Below are positions 12,301 through 24,339 of a stretch of DNA of 64,000 nucleotides, piece by piece; the first letter of the stretch is position 1; each line of letters starts with the position of its first letter. Made by a program: the position numbers and the translations under genes. Under the pieces are notes generated by a model, which saw nothing but the letters and a program-made list of their open reading frames with translations, searched no databases and was not told the DNA's origin. Source of the stretch: Sapria himalayana (lineage: Eukaryota; Streptophyta; Magnoliopsida; Malpighiales; Rafflesiaceae); assembly GCA_029783825.1 (NCBI GenBank), contig JAREIK010001479.1, positions 30,102-94,101 on the forward strand. Direction: 5' to 3'.

Positions 12301-13070
12301 GCATCTAAAATATTTTTCCTATAAAGGATAAGTCATGTCATAATTATGTTCCACATGTAATAATTATGTGATTACTTTCTACCTAAGTGCACATGTAATA
12401 ATTATGTTCCACACATTCACATTCCATTTAAGAACTTACAATTTCAATTATAGAATCTTACATGTCATAAAATGAGAAGACATCGTCACAATCTCTCAAA
12501 CATATATATGTCCAAAGCAATAAATCAATATTGATATTTTCATCCAATAACCTTTTTCCAAAAAATTCTTTTATTTTATAAATAAAAAGTTCCATTGTTT
12601 TATGAGGGGTAGTAGATCTTCATGGTTTAAATGTAGGACTTAGCATGTCTTCCAACAATTTTTGGACTTTCACCAACAAATGTGTCTGAACCAGTCTAAT
12701 CTCTCACCCAAAGAGGGATTTATCCTTACTTGTTATTACCCATCACACCTCTTTTCATATTATGCAATTTTGCGACTTTGTTGGACATCATCAAAGGTAT
12801 TGAGCCCACCATCAATACATTAAGCATATTGAATGATCATAATCATGATACACACAAAACTCGTGTGATGTCTTCGTGTATAAATACAATGTAATGCATC
12901 ATTTCATGGTTATACAAAGTCACATATATCATGAATGCTTATATGGACAAAATTACTCATGCATATTACTAATATATCATGAATACTTATAATACATGCT
13001 TATAATTTTCAAACATTAATTCATTCATGTCAATATATTATGCAAGCTTATATCAACAGTATATACAAGT
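12300..13070. repeat. Dispersed repeat R2, copy 2, left part
   Basis: Homologous to 7770-8480. The similarity breaks at about 13060-13080 and resumes at about 15385, so roughly 2.3 kb (an R1 repeat) is inserted here relative to copy 1. Confidence 0.65.
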
Positions 13071-13074
13071 CATT

Positions 13075-15385
13075 CTATGTTTAAACAGTGATATAATATA
13101 ATAACTTTGTTATAGTGTCAACTTATTATTTATAATATAATATCAAAAATTTGTTGGTTGATTGATTTCATCTAATAGAAATTCATAGTATAGAGATCAT
13201 ATAAATAATAAAGAAAATATAAGTTCATATATTAATTTTATAGAGATTGTGTGAGCAATTTACCCAACCAACAATGATATCTGTAATTAGCTTATTTCCT
13301 TGTGTATGATAAAAGTTATATAATATTATGATAATAGTATACTCGAGTGTCAGACAAATAATAGATTAGTATGAAATTATATTTTTTCCGTCTTAACATA
13401 TAAGGTAATTATCATCATTGAACTGATATTACTAAAGATGATCTCGTAAGTATGTCTTTGATATTTCACTATTAAAACTATACTTGTTCAATTCATAAGT
13501 CATTAATATGTTTACTTCTTTTAGATAATATATCAACTATTTTTAACTATTTCAATTATATATTCAAATTCTCCGACCTCTAAAATTATAAAAGATATGA
13601 AATAATATAATAATAATTATATTTATACTTTTAATTTCATAAGTATCAGACTCATGTCTATTAACATATATATTTATATTGATTTCACTTATGAGAATCA
13701 TACAAAAGAAATTAATTCACATAACTATCATCACATTATAAATACTTCCACTTATGTTTTGTGATTTACCTATTATCATCTACAATGACTGAATGCCAAT
13801 ATATAACTCTCACACTATGATAAAATAATTAGGTTAGACATTCTATATAATCCCAGCATCAATTGAAGTTCAATTCTCTTAGAATATACAAAATAAAATA
13901 ATCATAAAATTATTTATGTTTTTGACTTTGTGAGCACTATACTCACATCGATTAAATTTAAATCAACTTAAACATTTTATACATAAATTTATCACGTGAG
14001 ATAAAAGTAGAAAGAATATCACTTCCTTTGTGTTGAATCTCTTGAATATCTTATGACTTGCATGTCATCATTCATCAAGACCAACATATATAAATTTATA
14101 TTTGAGTATAATCCTAAATCTTTATTCTAAATAATATTCATATTCATCAATAATTAAACCATAACATTATCATAAATTAATATTATACAATCACAACCAC
14201 CATACACAAGTATAATAACCCAATTCTAGATCATTATTCACCCTAATATTAGGAAAAAAATAACACAAGATATTTTACTGTTCATCTCATCAAATTGAGA
14301 ATTCTCAATGACACTGACATAAGAATATAAGTCTCAAACCTTATTCTTAATCAATCATTATTTGTGTTCGTCTTGAATTTGACCCTGAGTAGGGATTGAA
14401 ATTCATGTCTCAAAAAGAATTTTAAATGATCTTTACCTTAAAAATTGAATTCTCCTCTTTTGGAAAAATCTCTTGGTCTGCATTTTATACTTTGCAATTC
14501 CATCGAGCTATTATGTAGCTTTTCAAGTTGTTAATCATGATTTTAGGTTGAAATCACAACTCTGTCATTTCTTTAAATTTACTTTGAAATGAAAAAAAAA
14601 TTGTAACAAATGAATTTTACGACTGAGATAATTCTTCTCTAAATCTCAAAGTTATAACGATAAAAATACCACAATTAAAAAAATTACTCTTGGCAACAAA
14701 TAATCACAGCGACAATAATGGTATGATCGATGAAGAATCTCTCTAGAGCACAAAAGCACATCAATAAAAATATTATGGCTGACATTTGTCCCTTATAACA
14801 TAAAGTTAGAGCAATACAAATATAGTGACTAAAATAACTCTTTTAAAGCAAAAAATTTATGGCAATAAAAATAACTCCTTAAGAACATAGAATCATTTGG
14901 TATTTTATAATTTTAGCTTGGTAACAAAAAATATTACGACACTAAAAAAATTTTACTTCTAGCAGTGTAACTATAAAGAACATAAAGAATATATTACATA
15001 ATAAAAGATTATGACCACTAAATATTAGAATCATTATTGTACAAATCAATATGACTTATTTTATGAAATTACGACAAAGAAAGGTTACCATAACTACTAA
15101 ATAGGTTTATTCTAATATAAACCTATTTTATAATATAAGTCGTGATATTGAAAATGTTATGACTTTCTATTATTTTTCTATCCTCCAAGTTAGCTTTCAA
15201 CAAAGTTCTCTCAATTTACACAAATTATATCTGATTTTATTACTATTTATTCATTTCCAATAAAATTGCTAGTTAGTTAAGTCTTTTTATTATAATCTCA
15301 TTTTCCATATAAATATACCATAAAATCAATACAAATTAACCTCAAAAAATTGATATGTTGAGTACCAAACACATGTACACAATCA
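13075..15385. mobile_element. Dispersed AT-rich repeat R1, copy A (inserted in R2)
   Basis: It shares ordered landmarks with 55860-58870, 61400-62340 and 62345-63960. These are: catctaatag..attcat, tagagattgtgt.agcaattt, ggcatataaggta, actaaagatgatctc, tagaatatacaaaa, cttttaaagc, and aagaaaggttaccataacta. There is no open frame of note. Repeated short units (ctctagagcaca, cttataacataaagtt) occur in its right half. It sits exactly where R2 copy 1 has no sequence, so it behaves as a mobile unit; the superfamily is unknown. Confidence 0.6.
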
Positions 15386-15810
15386 AGCCAAGTAATAGTG
15401 AATTATACACTCTGTATAACTCTCAAATTTTCAACAAGAATGTAAGTATCAAATATTATTCAATGACATACTACAATCAAGTCTATTGCATCAATCCACA
15501 CAATAGTATGCCCAAGAGTTGTAAGAGTATTTTGGCAACTTCCACAAAATAGGTCATAAAATCATCCAAATTGATACCATGAAAAATGTTATAAATATAG
15601 CACAACAAAGTCTAAAAAGTAAACCAAAACAATTACACATCATAGAAATTTCACTAAAGTAAGAAGAATTCATACCTTTTGAAGTATAGTAATAAATTCT
15701 ACTTCTTGAATTGATGAGAATCGACGATCATAATGTTAGAGATCAGAGGAATAAGTCTTGTCAACTTTCATTTTTTCTATCTTGCTTTATCCTTTTTTTT
15801 TCTCCTTCAC

Positions 15811-15844
<34 letters not shown>

Positions 15845-15900
15845 CTTTCTCTCCCTTTTTTTCTTTTCCTTTCCTTCATGCTCCTCTCTTTTTTATAGAC
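15385..15900. repeat. Dispersed repeat R2, copy 2, right part with (CT)n
   Basis: Continues R2 after the R1 insertion. It aligns with 8500-8830 (ttcaacaagaatgtaagtat versus ttcaacaaggatgtgagtat) and ends in a (CT)n tract at 15809-15842, as copy 1 does. The frame at 15355-15552 straddles the R1/R2 junction and is not considered a gene. Confidence 0.6.
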
Positions 15901-15910
15901 ATGATTACTT

Positions 15911-16060
15911 GCATGCATGTTGACACATGGCTTGCTATGTGTCACTCACATGGGTTGCTATGTGTCACTCACATAGCTTGTCATGTGTCCTACATGCATG
16001 CATTTTGACACATGGCTTGCCATGTGTCACTCAAATGGCTCGTCATGTGTCTAACGCGCA
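15911..16060. repeat. Tandem repeat with 85-bp and 23-bp periods
   Basis: gcatgcatgttgacacatgg at 15911 recurs as gcatgcattttgacacatgg at 15996 (85 bp apart). Within it, atgtgtcactcacat recurs at a 23-bp spacing (15936, 15959). Confidence 0.7.
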
Positions 16061-16660
16061 ATTAATTATGTCTTCACATATAATCAATATATTTAATTAT
16101 TTCATAAATTCTCATCAACAAATTCACCTAACACATTTCTTCATATATTGAGATATGTATTGAAGTCTCCAAGACTTAAGATCTTTTCAAGAATCAAATA
16201 CACTTGTAGTTGACTGAATATGTAAATTTGAATTAGAGATCAACATAGACCAATAGGAGAATTATGATGAAAGATTTTATGCTTTTGAGACAATCTTGTC
16301 TCTTAAAACTTAAGATAAATATATTTATTACAAATTTTAATACAAAAATAAAGTTCAGAGCATTAGTAATAATTTACAACTCATTTCATTTGTTGTTTTA
16401 TTATCTTTTACTATGACAGACAGGCAACAAGATATATAATTTCTAAAATAGTGCGTCATAAGTAAAAAAAACATATAAAAGTGAATTATTTCTTTACCTT
16501 AAAAAAATTAGAATTTAACCATTACTATAATATTTATTCAAATAGTAAAATAACAGTGTACTTTTTCATGAAACTCTTAAAAAGATTTTAAGTTTAACAT
16601 AATATTAGAACAAGATTTATAAATCATAAATTGTGTCCCCTCCCATCAATTTGTTTTTTT
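16060..16660. other. AT-rich intergenic DNA, nothing recognised
   Basis: No open frame, RNA gene or repeat of note was seen between the 85-bp repeat and the TGCAC-rich edge of the 23-bp minisatellite. Confidence 0.5.
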
Positions 16661-16679
16661 TTTCTATAGTAAGGTGTGC

Positions 16680-16848
16680 ACAAATAGCAATCACACATCC
16701 ACTATGTATAACAACATAGTGCACAAATACATAATAGTGCACACAATGATGCACTATTATGTAATTATGCCCGCAGTGGTGAACATAGTTTTGCACATAG
16801 TGGTGCACAAGATAGTGGGCACAAGTGTGCATGTAGTGATGAGCACAT
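16680..16848. repeat. Degenerate gtgcac-rich edge of the 23-bp minisatellite
   Basis: Irregularly spaced gtgcac/tgtgcat and tagtggtg words precede the regular array and look like its decayed margin. The frames at 16617-16856 and 16674-16883 are His/Cys/Tyr-rich by-products. Confidence 0.55.
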
Positions 16849-18078
16849 ACGTGCATGTGGTGATTAGTATGGGATGCATGTGATGATTAGTATGGGATGC
16901 ACGTGGTGATTAGCATGGGATGCACGTGGTGATTAGCATGGGATGCATGTGGGGATTAGCATGGGATGCATGTTGTGATTAGCATGGGATGCATGTGGTG
17001 GTGGTATGGGGCGTGAAGTGATGGCATGAGGGTGCATGTAGTGGTGGCATGGGGATGCACGTAGTGGTGGCATGGGGATGCACGTAGTGGTGGCATGGGG
17101 ATGCATGTAGTGGAGGCATGGGGATGCATGTGGTGGAGGCATGGGGATGCATGTAGTGGAGGCATGGGGATGAAGGTAGTGGTGGCATGGGGATGCATGT
17201 GGTGGTGGCATGGGGATGCATGTGGTGGTGGCATGGGGATGCATGTGGTGGTGGCATGGGGATGCATGTGGTGGTGGCATGGGGATGCATGTGGTGGTGG
17301 CATGGGGATGCATGTGGTGGTGGCATGGGGATACAAGCAATGGTGGCATGGGGGTGCATGCAGTGGTGGCATGGGGGTGCATGCAGTGGTGGCATGGGGG
17401 TGAAAGTAGTGGTGGCATGGGGATGCATGTGGTGGTGGCATGGGGATGCATGTGGTGGTGGCATGGGGATGCATGTGGTGGTGGCATGGGGATGCATGTG
17501 GTGGTGGCATGGGGATGCATGTGGTGGTGGCATGGGGATGCATGTGGTGGTAGCATGGGGATGCATGTGGTGGTGGCGGCATGGGGATGCATGTGGTGGT
17601 GGCATGGGGATGCATGTGGTGGTAGCATGGGGATGCATGTGGTGGTGGCGGCATGGGGATGCATGTGGTGGTGGCATGGGGATGCATGTGGTGGTGGCAT
17701 GGGGATGCATGCAGTTGTGGCATGGGGATGCATGCAGTTGTGGCATGGGGATGCAAGCAATGGTGGCATGGGGGTGCATGCAGTGGTGGCATGGGGGTGC
17801 ATGCAGTGGTGGCATGGGGATGAAAGTAGTGGTGGCATGGGGGTGCATGTGGTGGTGGCATGGGGGTGCATGTGGTGGTGGCATGGGGATGCATGTGGTG
17901 GTGGCATGGGGATGCATGCAGTTGTGGCATGGGGATGCATGCAGTTGTGGCATGGGGATGCATGCAGTTGTGGCATGGGGATGCAAGCAATGGTGGCATG
18001 GGGGTGCATGCAGTGGTGGCATGGGGGTGCATGCAGTGGTGGCATGGGGGTGCATGCAGTGGTGGCATGGGGGTCCAT
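16848..18078. repeat. 23-bp minisatellite, about 53 units, open in all six frames
   Basis: The consensus unit contains ATGCATGTGGTGGTGGCA followed by TGGGG (23 bp). It has no stop codon in either direction, and 23 is not a multiple of three, so every frame reads through all three phases. This gives 300-380-codon frames on both strands with a 23-residue repeat. These are not credible genes: all frames are equally open, and they hold only Cys/Trp/Gly/Met (plus) or His/Pro/Thr/Met (minus). The left part (16848-17000) has a ggtgattagcatgggatgca variant. Confidence 0.95.
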
Positions 18079-18159
18079 ACAAGGGTGCAGTCAATGGTTC
18101 ACATGGTAGTTTGCATGGTAGTGCACACGGTGATGTAAGGCAAAAGGCCTAACAGGGTC

Positions 18160-18855
18160 CTTTGCCACTTTTTGTATATTCAATTAAAAAAATAAAATTA
18201 AGCATAATTTTTTTTACTTTGAAAGAATAATAATTTTGTGATACACTATGAATTAAAAATTATCAGAACAAAGATAGATGAAGGAGATTCTTAGTCTATG
18301 GTACTCATTGTAGGAGGTTGGGACAAACCAAAATAATTACGAAATATTATTTTTTTAAAAAGTGACTGAGAATATTATTTAGCTATGAGAGATAAAAGAC
18401 AAGTTTACTACTAAAACTATTTAAGTTTTCTCAAAGTTTATCTATTGTGATACTTAAGTTAAAAGAATATACAAAACTTAGCTCTAAAATAACTAAAAAC
18501 AAATCTTCTTTCAGATACTATTGATTATTTTATTCATACTCTTAATTTATCCTCATAAATTATAGGTACATGAGTAAACATTCATATTTTTGATAATAAT
18601 ATTATATATTTTATGCTCTTTTCTTATTTTAAAAACATTATTATCATTAATAGAAAATACTCAAAAATTATTTGGTACAATATTATTCAACTTGAATCCT
18701 TATTTTTTTCATATGTCATGATTATTTTCTTCATTGTTATATTAGTTTACTCTTTATGAGTTATTTTTTCATAGAACTCAGTTCCGATTTTATCTTTACT
18801 TTAGCTAATATTTACTTATAAGATCAGAAAACTTCGAGAAAATTTTTATTAGATT
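18160..18855. other. AT-rich intergenic DNA, nothing recognised
   Basis: Ordinary AT-rich sequence with only short frames between the minisatellite and the next hAT MITE. Confidence 0.5.
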
Positions 18856-18858
18856 ATG

Positions 18859-19239
18859 TAGATTGAATCTGATCGGCCCGGCACGATTCGGTCATGCCTA
18901 AGCCGGCACAGCATAAAAATTTCTCGTGCCCAGGCTCGTGCCGTGCCTGGCCCGGCACGGTACCATGTCGAAACCAATTTTTTAAAAAAAATTAGGGTTA
19001 CGAGGGCGCCGAAACCCTAATTTTTTAAAATTAGGGGTTCAGCGCGACGGCACGTGCCGAAACCCTAATTTTTTTTTATTTAGGGTTCGTGTCGCGGGCC
19101 CATGCCAGGCTGAACTCCACAAAACTATGTCGGGCCATGCACGGCACAGTAATCGTGTCGTGCCTGGCCCGGCACGAAAGCACGATCGGGCCTAAAAAAA
19201 TGGGTCGGTTGGTCCGGCATGTCCCATTTGACACCTCTA
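18859..19239. mobile_element. hAT-type GC-rich MITE, about 381 bp
   Basis: The right end TTTGACACCTCTA is intact (to 19239). The left end is degenerate (TAGATTG...ATCGGCCCGGCACG). The interior matches the 9172 copy: cccaggctcgtgccgtgcc, then attagggttacg and accctaatttttt inverted blocks. No convincing 8-bp target duplication was found (agattatg versus atgattcc), in keeping with the damaged left end. Frame 19089-19274 is within it and not a gene. Confidence 0.7.
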
Positions 19240-19925
19240 ATGATTCCCTAAGATATATGAGTATTTTAGACTAGCTGTGAAATCCATACTTTGGTGAAAT
19301 CTATGATTCCTCTCAACTCATGTTTCATGCCTTATCCTCTATTCATTCTATCTGAATTTTGCAAACTCCCCACATTCTTCCTTCCTACTTCGAAAGGCTA
19401 GGAGAAGAGTGAGATAACTCCTACTGAAGCATCGCTTCATCTGTACTTCATATATTGACTCACTATTAGTGTCTTCGCTTCTTTTCATTAGGGGCTCCTA
19501 GCAGAAATCTAAGGAAAGCTATGTAATGACCCACTACAAACTCCCCTAAAAGAAAATCTAATTCCCGTAACTCCTAAAATCACACCTAGCTCTAAGGAGG
19601 AGGGATAAACTTCAGCTATTATCAAACTTTTTTCATGACCCCATATCACCTAAAGTCATTGCTAGGCTCAATATCTCTCTCAATAGATTTGAGTGTCACA
19701 ACAACCAAAAAATGTAGAAGATCCTCCAATCCAATATCTCTTTCCGAAGCAATTATAACTAAGGGACTACTTCCAAGGGGACTTTTTCCCAGCTCAAACT
19801 TAGAATTTTTGAAAATACTCCCAAATTTCATTGCTTTCATGCTGGTGCTTTTAAAGGGATAATGGAGTCATCGTGCATATCTATTCTCGAAAAAGATAGC
19901 TTCCCAAGAAAGAGACTCATTATCA

Positions 19926-20090
19926 AACTTGTAAAGAAAATGCAAGATAAAGACACAACTGAGATGGTGGATTATTGCCGAATTTGTAAAGGAAAAGCAA
20001 GACAAGTGCATGACTGAAATAGTGGATTATTGCCAAATTTGTAAAGGAAAAGCAAGAGAAGCACACGATTGAGATAGTAGATTATTTTCC
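19926..20090. repeat. Three tandem copies of a 55-bp unit
   Basis: Units start at 19926, 19981 and 20036, each 55 bp. Each opens with aa(t/c)ttgtaaag and closes with gatagt.gattatt. The copies differ from one another by roughly 5-12 bases. Confidence 0.85.
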
Positions 20091-23000
20091 ACTCACTCCA
20101 TTTTGATTTTTCATTACAAAGAAGAAAAGCCAACCTACCCAACAAGTTGACTAGAATAATTAGCTTATAGTCCAACAAGCTTGAGCAACCCAAGCATCCA
20201 AATCAAAGTTTCATAAAGCCTTCTCTCATGTGATAAGACTCCTTTTGTATTTGTCTTCAACACTAAGGCATGGAGCAAGAAGAGTTGATTTCATTAAAAA
20301 CAAGACCTTATCAGCCTTGCCTAATACCGTGGACACATTTCCTGCCCAAAAGCTTCTTGCTGAATTTCTATATAAATTAATTTCAAAATTCATCTTTCAC
20401 CTTGCTAACATACTCTTCCAAACCAAAAGAAAGTAATTGGTTATTGAACAGCCAAACATATTTCAGCCGGACTTCATAATGAGGGTGGTGGATAAAGGAA
20501 TAACATTTTATGTGTCAAAACACGAAAATAAAAAAGGTAAGCCAATAACATTTTCTAACATTGACTTGCACTCTTAGACTCTGATTTGTATGGATTAGTT
20601 TGGACCAAGACTACCAATAAACTTGCTAGCACATCAGCAAGAGTAATTTGTGATCATAGAACATGCTCGACATTTATTTCAATGAATTAACTCAGGACAA
20701 GAACATGCCATGATGAAAGAAAGAAAGCTAAAAAAACATCTCTCTTACTCAATAAAGAGTGTAGATCTGATTAATGATTAGTTGAGAATTGTCATATACT
20801 ATAAGATCAATCTTCATCTCCAAAGTTATACAAGTTCCTATTCAATAGCCTTGTTTGTAGTTACTTAAATCGGCGTGAACAAGTGAGAAATTATTGACCC
20901 TTCTAGTATCATAAACATAATTCATGTAACTGCTCCTGAATGAACACTTGATTCTCATGGGAACTAAACTTTAACATATAAAATTTCTTCATCATCTAAC
21001 AATTAAGTGTCACCGGAGACTGAAGGAGCTAGCAAGAAATTAGCCAAAGCTTATCTTTTGCCTTACAACATTAGGAAAACATCATGGGCATTTGAATAAT
21101 TCCTAGTTTGTTGGAATTTATTCTTTAAGAAAGGTTCAAGAGTAAATACTTGAGCGTTAAGACATGAGCCAAATAAGATGTTTTAGGAGATAGTACCTGA
21201 AATTTTGTATAAATTGGATACTCTTTATTGGATTATCCAGATAGGGATGAAATTATAACCGAATTATTGATAGTTCCATAACACTTATATTATCTTTCTT
21301 ATCAAGAATAATATGTTTTGTAGGAGGGGAGATACCTAAGGTGAGATGAGACGAGGCACTTTTACTGGGCCTAATGGAGTTTAAACTTTAGGCTTACCTA
21401 AGGTGCACCCTTAAAACTATGGGTGAAAGATCATGAACAAGATGGCCCTAATATATCAATAATAAAGTCTCCCAAGGTACTAGCACTATAAGATTCTCTA
21501 CTCTAATAACTTTAAGTCACCTATCAAGTTTTCCAAAGAAAAAAAAAAGCCACGAAACAAAAATCAAGAATCTATGTTGACAAATATCATGCCTACAAGG
21601 CCTCTCTAGAGAATTAGATCAAGAACAAAATAATAAAGTTTGAAGAAAGGATATCCCCTACTTGTTCTATGTCAGAAGAAATATATCAACTAGGGCATAC
21701 AAGCAGTACCTTCAAACATCATTTGGCTCCTTCAAGAAACATATTGATGGGGCAATTTCTTTCATAAATCCGATGACTTAAGATTATGCTACCCATTCCC
21801 CGGTAATCATTCTTTCTCCCTTCATTATCATGCCAGTCAGAAAAGAAGTGAGTCCTACGATTACACCACCTTAAGGTATGGAAATAGTAAAGAAGTTCCC
21901 CCTCCAATAAAGTCTCTCACCTATTGAGGAGGAGGATCTTTCCATTAGTTAGAAAAGCTGATAGCTGGAGAGGAAGGATTTTCTGCTCATTATCTTACTG
22001 TTTCAATTACTGTTGAATAAAGGATTTACTTTAGAGTTCTTGGGTTGAAGACTATCCTTTTTAGTTGAGAATGGAGAGGGAACGAATTGAAAGACCAATG
22101 GCAAGCAAGGAGCATATAAAATTTTTAGTTACTCCCTCCAAGAAAGGGGGCGAACTACAAAAAGTTTTTAACTAAGACCTTAGGAAGTATAGTATGATAT
22201 AGGACCTTTCTCACTCTAAAATCCCCTTAGCAGGAACCCCCTTTTTTTTTTCTTTTAGAATCAGACCAAGACTAAGACATAAGAGAAATTAGCTAAACTT
22301 GAGCTGGAACTACTAATTATTGGAATTTGACATGTCTTGAGTTCTTTTTTATTTAAAATTCAATTTGTAGCCATAAATTCATCATTAAGTCAATAATAAC
22401 TCCTTGGTCATGCTCTTTATCTTCTCTAACCGAGGTTCTGATGATGACAACTCCTCTTTAGTATTCTCATCTGCTATTAAATAGTAATCATTCTCTTCAT
22501 GATCAACAACTTCTTGATTGAATTTCTCATCCTCAGTGGTGGTCATTGGATTCTTTTATTTATCAAGGGGTAACCTTTCATTAGGAAATCAATTTTCTGT
22601 CATGGGTTTTTAGAATCAATATCTAACTACATAAATAGAGGATAAGAGGGAAGATCTGTTTTTGCTCTTCTCACACAGCATAAAAATTAAAATTTCCAAG
22701 GTGGCGTTTTTGCTAGAAAATTATTATGCAACACCAACAAATAATTGTTCAATATGATCACTCAAGTACCCCATCTCTCCTTGCTGGTTGAATCTTGATG
22801 CTCAGTGCTTGACATCTGATTTATCTTACCAAGCTCAAAAGGATTTTCTCCTCTTTGTTTTGTAGGTATGAAAAAAGCAGAATGATCCATCTTTAATCAA
22901 CAGTAGCCTATCTCAAATTACTAGAAAGGATGACTGATTTCTAGACTTTCATTTTCAACCAAAACAAGGACTTTCCAGCTATATAAAATGTCAGCTTAAG

Positions 23001-23524
23001 CTACATCCGTCACAAGAGTGGGAATCATGATTTACATCTATGCAAAATCTCAATCCAAAGGACCTAGTGTAGTGTTCCATGCTGTAGGGTGAGCTTTTTC
23101 GCGTCTTTATTTTCCAAGATAGGGAGAGGGATGCTCGGTAGCCTGGCCAATAGATAGAAAGTGAGCGTAGCAACCAAGCAAAGCAAAAAAAAAAAAATTG
23201 TACCAGGATGGTTATTTGATTTTCAAAATTGGATAGTAAGAAAAGCAATTTTCGTACCCTTTTTTCCAAGCTTGTACTCTAATCCCTAAGTATTTGATCA
23301 AAGAGTTGCTCATCGCCCAAAACTATCATGGAATGGAGTCTTTTTGCAGGACATTAGGAGTTTTTAGATTTCGGAATCAGTGTAGATCAAAAGCTTTCTT
23401 TTTTTTTTTTGCCAATTGTCAAGGAGTCACCTTCAATGAAAAAGAATACGCTCCCTTAGCAGACTTGTTAGATACGAGCCCTTTTTATAAGAACCATTTT
23501 CAAAAGCAAAATTTCTTTTTTACC

Positions 23525-23640
23525 AAGATGTGTCAAACGAACCATGTCATGCAATCACAACCCGTTTTTTAAGGCATGGCCTTGCCACAATGTCATGCCA
23601 GACATGGCACGGTAAAATTCTCGTGTCATGCCTGGATTGG
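23525..23640. mobile_element. hAT-type MITE fragment (left end)
   Basis: AAGATGTGTCAAACGAACC resembles the left terminus of the full hAT element at 33995. It is followed by gccttgccacaatgtcatgcc and gacatggcacggtaaaatt in the same GC-rich palindromic style. It fades by about 23640 with no right terminus. Confidence 0.5.
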
Positions 23641-24339
23641 GGAAGCTGTTCAGATATGCTAATCTTGCCTTTGCAGTAATCACTTGCACATTGATGATAT
23701 CCTTTTTCATCCTTTTTTTTTCTGATTAGCAAGTGCTCAACATTGAAGCCTTTTTTTCTTTAGTTTGGGTTGTGAGTTAGGACCATTGACAATCAAAGAT
23801 TGATTCCCCCTAGTCTTCTTTTCGAAATCTCATGAATGAAATCGCATTTCTCTTGAGGCGACATAACTAATGGAGTTGTGACGTAGCAAATAAAAAATGG
23901 AATAAGGTATCTTTTTTTATTCTACTTTTCATTTACTTTGTTGTGATTTGAAACAAGATTACTCAAGTCTTGTACAAGCACAACTATTACTACTTGAAAG
24001 GATGCAAGAAAGATAGCACAGTATACTGAACTAGGTAAAATCAATCTTCTCTCCTTGGCGTCTTCAAGATCTATCAAGGCATAATACATAATAAAGAAAA
24101 AAGTTGGAACTAGCAACCAAATAAAATTCTTTTTTTGCTCACAGGCCTTATCTCTCCCACCCATAGCTAGAATGACTTACTATTAGTTGACCATTATCAA
24201 GTTTTCCTTCTTGCTTTTCCACAAGACAAGGCCAAGCAACCTTAGCTCCAACCTCTAAACATTTATGTCATGCTTAGGCATCCAGGAGAGATACTACCAA
24301 ACAAGCAGGCTCGTTGAAGTAGACTTTTTAGTACCAACT

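Noticed and set aside
14700..14967. CACTA-like terminus (minus strand CACTGCTAGAAGT at 14967)
   Set aside because: The sequence on both sides of it is shared with other R1 copies, so it is internal to R1, not an end.
16848..18078. CRISPR array
   Set aside because: Units are directly contiguous with no unique spacers, and the context is a plant nuclear genome.
16933..18152. 300-380-codon frames on both strands
   Set aside because: All six frames are open because the 23-bp unit has no stop codon. There is no frame preference and the residue composition is extreme.
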